From SIG440 sp045592585 (lineage in GTDB: Bacteria > Bacillota > Clostridia > Monoglobales > Monoglobaceae): a stretch of 15,109 nt of DNA. The notes under the pieces are model-generated. The model worked only from the letters and a program-made list of their open reading frames with translations, was not told the DNA's origin and did no database searches. The DNA is taken from positions 1 through 15,109 of the forward strand of contig JAZNVB010000148.1 of assembly GCA_045592585.1 (NCBI GenBank). Reading direction: 5' to 3'. A program made the position numbers and the translations under genes. How positions within the stretch are numbered: the first letter of the stretch is position 1; the number at the start of each line of letters is the position of its first letter. Below, piece by piece: positions 1 through 5,132 of this stretch.

Positions 1-1
1 A

Positions 2-187
2 CTCAAAAAGTTGTTTGAGATATTTGTTGATAGAGTAGATGTATTTGAGGGCTATGTCACCATAGCCCTCAATGTTTTTTATATTCTCGGTTTTACAGGC
101 AAAGTACATTCCTTTGAAAATGAGAAAAGACCACCACTTGATTTTCATCAAATGGTGGTCTGGAATGGTGGAGGCGAGGGGAGTTGA
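2..187 (+). CDS. Partial C-terminal reading frame, possibly a recombinase end
   Basis: This open frame enters from the left edge and stays open to a TGA at 185-187, about 61 residues with no start codon of its own needed. Its first 25 residues (beginning LKKLFEIFVDRVDVFEG and continuing YVTIALN) have the alternating hydrophobic/charged pattern seen near the C-terminus of large serine recombinases, where a FIDRVEV-like strand precedes a second strand. That is a resemblance only. Against it, a plus-strand terminator hairpin (47-80) lies inside the frame, and the last third merely reads through the ssrA terminator and tmRNA 3' end. Alternatives are an upstream gene ending in another frame, at the TGA at 16-18 or the TAG at 36-38, just before the terminator. 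If real, the protein runs convergently into ssrA. Confidence 0.3.
   Translation, partial: LKKLFEIFVDRVDVFEGYVTIALNVFYILGFTGKVHSFENEKRPPLDFHQMVVWNGGGEGS
47..80 (+). terminator. Rho-independent terminator, plus strand
   Basis: A perfect 10-bp stem (GAGGGCTATG at 47-56 paired with CATAGCCCTC at 61-70) closes a TCAC loop. AATG and then six T (75-80) follow. The T tract lies only on the plus-strand side, so this ends a plus-strand gene entering from the left edge, convergent with ssrA. Confidence 0.8.
116..160 (-). terminator. Rho-independent terminator of ssrA
   Basis: Read on the minus strand, GACCACCA (160-153) pairs with TGGTGGTC (136-129). The stem continues past a C/A mismatch with four more pairs, around a six-base loop. 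TTTTCTCATTTTC follows. The stem begins 5 nt after the CCA end of tmRNA, which fits the end of the smpB-ssrA transcript. Confidence 0.8.
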
Positions 188-515
188 ACCCCTGTCCGAA
201 AATCTATTCATATCCGGCGCTACGAGTGTAGTTTGTGGTCATATTTCCCGATTATTGCAGCCCACAAACAAACTGTAATAACCGGTAGCTTCATAAGTTC
301 ATGACCTGATCAAAGCTTTTCAGATTCACGTTCACCGCAAGCGTTGATACCCGGATTTCCCATCGCGGTAACAGGAAGCGGGCAGCGCCTATAACTTAGG
401 CAGCGTAAGCTAAATTCTTATTAGCGTTTAATTTTAAGTTTGACATTGTTAACGCAGTTGCCACTGCGACTCGCTCCAAATACTTCAAAATCCCCGTCGA
501 AACCATTACGCCCCC
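166..515 (-). ncRNA. ssrA: tmRNA (transfer-messenger RNA)
   Basis: tmRNA rescues ribosomes stalled on broken mRNA: it is alanylated, enters the A site with SmpB, and then serves as template for a degradation tag. The mature 5' end (GGGGGCG, 515-509) pairs with CGCCTCC just before A-CCA at the 3' end (176-166), giving a 7-bp acceptor stem with one G-U pair. CCA is encoded. The conserved 5' block GGTTTCGACGGGG is present, as is a T arm with stem AGGGG/CCCCT and loop TTCAACT. The tag frame and a GCCTA/TAGGC hairpin holding its stop codon lie at about 384-425. The 350-nt length is typical of a one-piece tmRNA. The 5' end is 9 nt after the smpB stop and I see no convincing separate promoter, so cotranscription with smpB followed by processing is likely. 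Confidence 0.97.
396..425 (-). other. ssrA: tmRNA tag-peptide reading frame, ANKNLAYAA
   Basis: Inside tmRNA the frame GCT AAT AAG AAT TTA GCT TAC GCT GCC TAA encodes ANKNLAYAA, ending in the Ala-Ala degron recognised by ClpXP-type proteases. The resume codon GCT is inferred from the preceding TTAAAC, a context I recall from clostridial tmRNAs. An upstream start would lengthen the tag. The penultimate motif is AYAA rather than the more usual ALAA. Confidence 0.8.
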
Positions 516-524
516 ATATTTAAT

Positions 525-995
525 TTATCTGAGCTGTTCCTTTAAAGCACGGTCGATATTCCTTTTTGCATCACGTTCAGCAATTGCATCCCGTTTATCA
601 TAATTCTTTTTGCCCCGACACAGACCAAGAGCAACCTTAACATAAGAGCCCTTAAAATATATCTCCAAAGGAATAAGTGTGTACCCCTGCTGCTGAGTAA
701 GACCGATAAGCTTGTTTATCTCCCGTCGATGAAGCAGCAATTTGCGCGGTCTTAAAGGATCCTTGTTGAAAATATTTCCTTTTTCATAGGGTGAGATATG
801 CATTCCTATTAAGATAGCTTCGCCTGTTTTTACCGACACATAACTGTCTTTAAGGTTTACCTTTCCTTCGCGAACAGACTTTACCTCGGTGCCAAATAAA
901 GAAATTCCGGTTTCATATGTCTCATCCACGAAATAATCATGAAAGGTTTTTTTGTTTTTGGAAACAGATTTAATTTTTGTTTTGTCGTTCGCCAT
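525..995 (-). CDS. smpB: SsrA-binding protein SmpB
   Basis: SmpB binds the tRNA-like domain of tmRNA and places it in the A site of stalled ribosomes; its C-terminal tail fills the empty mRNA channel. The protein from ATG 995 has 156 residues, the usual size. Family signatures in order are NKKTFHDYFVDETYETGI near residues 14-31, GTEVKSVREG, HISPYEKGN, RPRKLLLHRREI, and a basic tail with GKKNYDKR and AERDAKRNI. A longer frame opens at 1049, but that start lies upstream of the -10 box at 1036-1041, so it would not be on the transcript. ATG 995 is 12 nt from a perfect AGGAGG, farther than usual; an out-of-frame ATG at 1002 sits at 5 nt. ssrA follows 9 nt after the stop. Confidence 0.97.
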   Translation of the reverse strand: MANDKTKIKSVSKNKKTFHDYFVDETYETGISLFGTEVKSVREGKVNLKDSYVSVKTGEAILIGMHISPYEKGNIFNKDPLRPRKLLLHRREINKLIGLTQQQGYTLIPLEIYFKGSYVKVALGLCRGKKNYDKRDAIAERDAKRNIDRALKEQLR

Positions 996-1002
996 AAGAC
1001 AT
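970..1002 (-). other. Possible 10-codon leader ORF overlapping the smpB start
   Basis: ATG at 1002 lies 5 nt after AGGAGG (1013-1008). It opens the frame MSYGERQNKN with a TAA at 972-970, out of frame with smpB, whose own ATG (995) lies inside it. The ribosome binding site suits this ATG better than the smpB one. Expression is not shown; it may be a chance ATG or a translational brake on smpB. Confidence 0.3.
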
Positions 1003-1007
1003 ATGCG

Positions 1008-1013
1008 CCTCCT
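1008..1013 (-). promoter_or_regulatory. Shine-Dalgarno site upstream of smpB
   Basis: Perfect AGGAGG, within AAGGAGG. Spacing is 5 nt to the out-of-frame ATG at 1002 and 12 nt to the smpB ATG at 995. Confidence 0.8.
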
Positions 1014-1035
1014 TTCTTTGACATCGGATAAATTA

Positions 1036-1064
1036 AGTATATCCCACAATCAGCAATTAGTCAA
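1036..1064 (-). promoter_or_regulatory. Sigma-A promoter of smpB-ssrA
   Basis: TTGACT (-35, 1064-1059) and TATACT (-10, 1041-1036) are separated by exactly 17 nt; each differs from consensus by one base. The start of transcription should fall near 1029, giving a leader of about 34 nt to the smpB ATG. It lies in the 55-nt gap after the histidine kinase stop codon, so smpB-ssrA can be transcribed independently of the upstream operon. Confidence 0.85.
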
Positions 1065-1104
1065 TGACAAATGTTTTTATTTTTTGTGTTATTTTGTCAA
1101 TAAT

Positions 1105-2877
1105 TTATAACGCATTCATAGGCAGCTTAATTATTACACGAGTAAACTCACCGTGTTTACTTTCCATAGAAATTGTTCCTTTGTGATTTTCGATAATTTC
1201 TTTGGCGATTGCAAGACCCAATCCTGTGCCACCCTGTTCACGGGAACGCGCTTTATCCACACGATAAAACCGCTCAAAAATATGTTCAATGTCGCCTTCA
1301 GGAATACCAATGCCGTTGTCCTCTATCTTGATATAAATCTCGTTACCCACAAATCCTGCATAAACACCGATTGTGCCGTTTTCCGGTGTGTATTTCATTG
1401 AGTTTGATACAATATTTTTAACCGCACGTTCCAACTGAAATCTGTCTGCATATACCAAAGGAAGTGCATTTACCACATTGAAAAGAAGTTCCTGATTTTT
1501 ATTTTCTGCCTCAATGCGAAAGGTTTCAACCACCTCTCTGAGCATATCGCCCAGATCAAAAGCTTCCATATTCATTTCAACACTCTGTGCATCAAATTTA
1601 GAAAGTGTGAGCAGATTTTTAACAAGATTTGTCATTTTAAAGGTTTCGTTTTGTATGGTCTTCAGGAACGAAATTTCCATTTCTTTGCCCACAGGGTAAT
1701 TATCAAGAAGTGTTTCGGTATAGGTTCCGATTGTTGTGAGGGGAGTCTTTAACTCATGGGAAACCTCTGCAACGAATTTCTTTCGGGATCTGTCAAGGTT
1801 AAATTCCTCGGTAACATCATTAAAAACGCATACCACGCCGGCTACAAGATTTTCTTCCATCCTGAACGGCAGAAAATACGCCTTGATATGCTTGTTGTTT
1901 ACCTCAATCTCTCGGCTTTCAGCTCTGAATTTTGTAAGGTACATAAACTCTGCCATACAAATGTTTGAGTTAAATCCTTCAAAGAATTTATCAAATCGTA
2001 TATCTTCGGTTTCATCAATGTTCAACATATTTTTTGCAGCGCTGTTTATTGATATTATTTCCTGAGTTGTGCTGAATGCTATGATTCCGTTGTTTATGTT
2101 TTCCAGAATAACTTCCAGTTTGTGCTTTTCACTTGCAACGGCATTTATTGCGTTTTTCATTACTCCACCCATGTAGTTAAAGGTTTCAACCAGTGTTCCT
2201 ATTTCGTCCTGAGAAAAAACTTCAAGGTTGGAGTCAAAATTTCCTTCGGCAAAATCCTCCGCCTTTTCGGTGAGAATTGAGATAGGGTTTGTGATGGTTT
2301 TTGAAAGGAAAAATCCCAAAAGAACAGATGCCAATGCGCCGAACAAAAGCGCCTGGATTATAATATAAAGCATGTTCTGAGTTAAAACATTTACGCCCTG
2401 CTTATTATCTTTTACATAGATAATGTAATCTTCTGTTCCTCCCTCTATGAAATACGCATAATCCATATATTCAGAAGTAAACTGCGAACTTTTACCAACC
2501 TGTCCGTTCATTGCCTGAAGGATGTTTGGTGTTTTTTCCAGAGCCTCTACTCCTGCACCCGTTGTTACAATTCTTGATGCATCAACCGCATTAAGAACAG
2601 CACACTGGCGCTGTTCGGAAAGCCCTAGTTGACCAGAATATGCCGAGATAACCGTATTTATCCGGTTTACCTTGTCTTGCCCCTGCAGATTGGATGTAAG
2701 TGTTTCTGTCATTACAGCGGTAAATTCTCCAGACATAACTTTATCCATCTGCTCATTAAAGGAATTTGTATACATTTTAACGATACTGTTAAACATATAC
2801 GCTCCTACAACAAGCATAATAGCAAGAACCAATGCTACAAAAATCACAACTATTTTCCATTGCATTTTTTTGAACAT
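1105..2877 (-). CDS. Membrane sensor histidine kinase, WalK/PhoR-like
   Basis: This 590-residue sensor kinase autophosphorylates on a histidine and passes phosphate to a response regulator. Order: TM helix about 8-30; extracytoplasmic sensor about 31-167; TM helix about 168-192; HAMP about 190-245; PAS about 250-355; HisKA with H374 in EVSHELKTPLTTI; HATPase with N-box N488/N492, G1 DNGIGIP (520-526), F-box FERFYR and G2 GGTGLGLA (549-556). All catalytic motifs are intact. The architecture is that of WalK/VicK and PhoR kinases, but no regulator gene adjoins it, so the signal and partner are unknown. The start 19 nt after the preceding glycosyltransferase, with GGAG 10 nt upstream, suggests transcription with the surface-glycan genes. 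M5 is an alternative start with a poorer upstream site. Confidence 0.93.
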   Translation of the reverse strand: MFKKMQWKIVVIFVALVLAIMLVVGAYMFNSIVKMYTNSFNEQMDKVMSGEFTAVMTETLTSNLQGQDKVNRINTVISAYSGQLGLSEQRQCAVLNAVDASRIVTTGAGVEALEKTPNILQAMNGQVGKSSQFTSEYMDYAYFIEGGTEDYIIYVKDNKQGVNVLTQNMLYIIIQALLFGALASVLLGFFLSKTITNPISILTEKAEDFAEGNFDSNLEVFSQDEIGTLVETFNYMGGVMKNAINAVASEKHKLEVILENINNGIIAFSTTQEIISINSAAKNMLNIDETEDIRFDKFFEGFNSNICMAEFMYLTKFRAESREIEVNNKHIKAYFLPFRMEENLVAGVVCVFNDVTEEFNLDRSRKKFVAEVSHELKTPLTTIGTYTETLLDNYPVGKEMEISFLKTIQNETFKMTNLVKNLLTLSKFDAQSVEMNMEAFDLGDMLREVVETFRIEAENKNQELLFNVVNALPLVYADRFQLERAVKNIVSNSMKYTPENGTIGVYAGFVGNEIYIKIEDNGIGIPEGDIEHIFERFYRVDKARSREQGGTGLGLAIAKEIIENHKGTISMESKHGEFTRVIIKLPMNAL

Positions 2878-2896
2878 AACTCTGTTTCTCCATTAA

Positions 2897-5122
2897 CTAT
2901 CTGCTTTTATTTTTTGTCAGATACTCATAATCACTTTGTCTTAATGACAAAACTTCATGAAACGCCTTCGCCATTGATGCATAGTAGATATGTGATGCAC
3001 TGTCCAAAGGCTCGCCCTTTGCCGCTTTCTCGGCTTTTACTGCACGTTCACGAATATTTATGTCGTTCCAATCCTGTGGAGCATAAAGGTCACGGCGAAG
3101 ACGGAACTGTGTCATTATTCCCGAATAAGCAGTTTTTTGAATATGTTCTATAGTAAATCTATCGGCATTTACACGGTGTTCTATAACTGAATCCGCATTA
3201 AGACCAACCTTCATATTTATTTGTTCCATCATAAAACAAACAAGTGTTTCTTCTCCTCCGGCATAATTATTTCCCACTCTGCCATAGTTACACCTGAATC
3301 CGCCAATCATACGCAAGCTCTCGCTTCTGGCAGCAAAATTTGCTCCATATGGGAACTCTCCATAATCCTTTGAATACCGGAAGCCTGAACCATCAATTTC
3401 AAAATTACTCCACAATCCGATGGTTTTATCGTTAACCAGATTCTTTGCACTTTCTGGAACGGTAAGCAATACCTGCCCACCGCATACACCAAGCTTTGGT
3501 CGTCCCTCGAATGATTTTATTGTTTCTCTCACTACAGACTTTTTTGCAATTGAATCATCATCCACATACAGAATAATTTCACCCTTTGCCGCCCATAAAC
3601 CGCAGTTGCGGGCAAACGAAAGACCTTTTTGCGGAGCAGTTATATAGTTAATCGAAAGGAAAGGATATTTCTGACGTACGTCCTGCACATATTCCTTAAG
3701 CACCGTTTCGCGGATATTGTTATTTACAAAGATAATTTCAAAAGCCTCGGGATCCGCATTTTGGTTACACAGCGCCTCCATACAATCTTTTAGGGTGTCA
3801 GACATTTTGTGTGTACACAAAACAACAGATAATTTTTTTGTATATTCATTCTCTTGAATACGTCCTTCAAGAGCATACAGCATATCGTTTTTTGCTTTGG
3901 CGTCAACAAAAGAAAACATTGCTTCAATATCATCTGCCCTGTATCCTTCGTAGTTTACATCAACACAGTCGCTGAGAGCTATGTTAAAATCAAATCCTTC
4001 TTCATTGTATGAATTGACGGATACTTTTATCGCATCGTGCGGGAGAGTGACGTCGGGTTGGATTTCACCAAATGCTGCATATATCATGTTAGATGTACTT
4101 CCTCCGAAAAACAACTCCGAAAAATCCTCTTTAACAAGAATAATGTGTCCCGCTTTTTCTAGCTGCTTTTTAAAGCTTTCGGCAATTTCTCTGTTCTTCT
4201 CGTCAGACTTTATATACCAAATCAATGGGGTCAGATAGAAATCGCGTCTGAAATCATCATAAACCATCAGTTTATACCGGTTTGCGGTAATCCCTAATTC
4301 CTTATCCTTTGCCGTGAGGGACCCATCATGCCATCGATACGAATATATTGGTTGCATAAATGATGTATGACGAAGGGTAAGAAGAGAATTCATTCTCATC
4401 CAATAATCATAATCCTCCAGGGTGTGCTTGTAGCTTGAATAGCAGCCCAAGATTTCTGCAGCAGCTTTTCTATACATAAACGCCGCACCTATTGTATTGT
4501 TGGCATATGTGTTAAGCTCATACGCATTGTTAGGAAATATTACATTTCCGCTGCCAATAGGATACTCAAACCAGCCATGTTTTGAATACTTCTTGCCTTT
4601 TGCATTTATTAAACGCATATTTCCCCAGACCATTGCAGTCTGAGGATTTTCTTTAAGCTCCGCAACCATTTTTTCGAGAAAATTTTCGTCCATCACATTA
4701 TCTGCACTTGTCCAGGTCAGGAATTCGCCCTTTGCTTCACGAAAGCCCCGTGACAATGTGCGTGGAATTTTTTTGTTTTCCTGGGTGAGAACACGAATTC
4801 GGTTGTCTTTTTTTGCAAAGCTTTCGGCTAACTCCAGTGTATTATCTTTTGATCCGTCGTTAATTATAATAAGTTCGAAATTCTTGTATGTCTGGCGAAG
4901 AACCGAAGCAATAGAATCGGCAAGAATATTTCCACCGTTGTATACAGGAAGAACCACCGAAATCAGGTCCTTTACCATAGGTACATGTATCTTGGCTAGG
5001 TTAAGGGGATATTTTTCATCCCGTTCTTCCTTATATCTCAAGAATTTATATTGGTAAAGATTGAGTGGCTTTTCTTCAGGTTTACCCACTCCAAACAGGA
5101 GTTTTTTTAAATAACTGAACAT
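2897..5122 (-). CDS. Bifunctional-type glycosyltransferase with two GT2 domains
   Basis: A 741-residue cytoplasmic glycosyltransferase, probably adding sugars to a surface polysaccharide or glycolipid before export. Domain 1 (about 53-275) opens with SVVLPVYNGG and INDGSKD, has TSADN (138-142) where a DXD is expected, and ends with EDYDYW (236-241). A middle segment of about 150 residues (276-428) matches the upstream paralogue but no family I recognise. Domain 2 (about 430-655) has SVVLCTHK, QKGLSFARN, the metal-binding DDD (521-523), FPYGAN and GGEE (622-625). The start follows the paralogue's stop by 10 nt. Its SD, within AGGTAGGA, overlaps that TAG, so translation is probably coupled. It lacks the N-terminal coiled coil of the paralogue. 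No TM helix or signal peptide is seen. Donor and acceptor sugars are unknown. Confidence 0.9.
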   Translation of the reverse strand: MFSYLKKLLFGVGKPEEKPLNLYQYKFLRYKEERDEKYPLNLAKIHVPMVKDLISVVLPVYNGGNILADSIASVLRQTYKNFELIIINDGSKDNTLELAESFAKKDNRIRVLTQENKKIPRTLSRGFREAKGEFLTWTSADNVMDENFLEKMVAELKENPQTAMVWGNMRLINAKGKKYSKHGWFEYPIGSGNVIFPNNAYELNTYANNTIGAAFMYRKAAAEILGCYSSYKHTLEDYDYWMRMNSLLTLRHTSFMQPIYSYRWHDGSLTAKDKELGITANRYKLMVYDDFRRDFYLTPLIWYIKSDEKNREIAESFKKQLEKAGHIILVKEDFSELFFGGSTSNMIYAAFGEIQPDVTLPHDAIKVSVNSYNEEGFDFNIALSDCVDVNYEGYRADDIEAMFSFVDAKAKNDMLYALEGRIQENEYTKKLSVVLCTHKMSDTLKDCMEALCNQNADPEAFEIIFVNNNIRETVLKEYVQDVRQKYPFLSINYITAPQKGLSFARNCGLWAAKGEIILYVDDDSIAKKSVVRETIKSFEGRPKLGVCGGQVLLTVPESAKNLVNDKTIGLWSNFEIDGSGFRYSKDYGEFPYGANFAARSESLRMIGGFRCNYGRVGNNYAGGEETLVCFMMEQINMKVGLNADSVIEHRVNADRFTIEHIQKTAYSGIMTQFRLRRDLYAPQDWNDINIRERAVKAEKAAKGEPLDSASHIYYASMAKAFHEVLSLRQSDYEYLTKNKSR

Positions 5123-5132
5123 CGATGAAATC

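Noticed and set aside
72..278. 68-residue plus-strand frame with GMVEARGVEPLSEN
   Set aside because: It reads antisense through the tmRNA T arm and acceptor. Peptides of this look are a familiar artefact of frames crossing tRNA-like genes.
516..560. A separate ssrA promoter inside the smpB end
   Set aside because: An AT-rich stretch like TAAATT is present, but no matching -35 at 16-18 nt was found.
996..1049. Longer smpB start at 1049
   Set aside because: It lies upstream of the -10 box (1036-1041), has no ribosome site, and the added residues do not resemble SmpB.
2629..3153. 174-residue plus-strand frame over the kinase/glycosyltransferase junction
   Set aside because: It is antisense to two clear genes, with no ribosome site and a Cys/His-rich low-complexity look typical of shadow frames.
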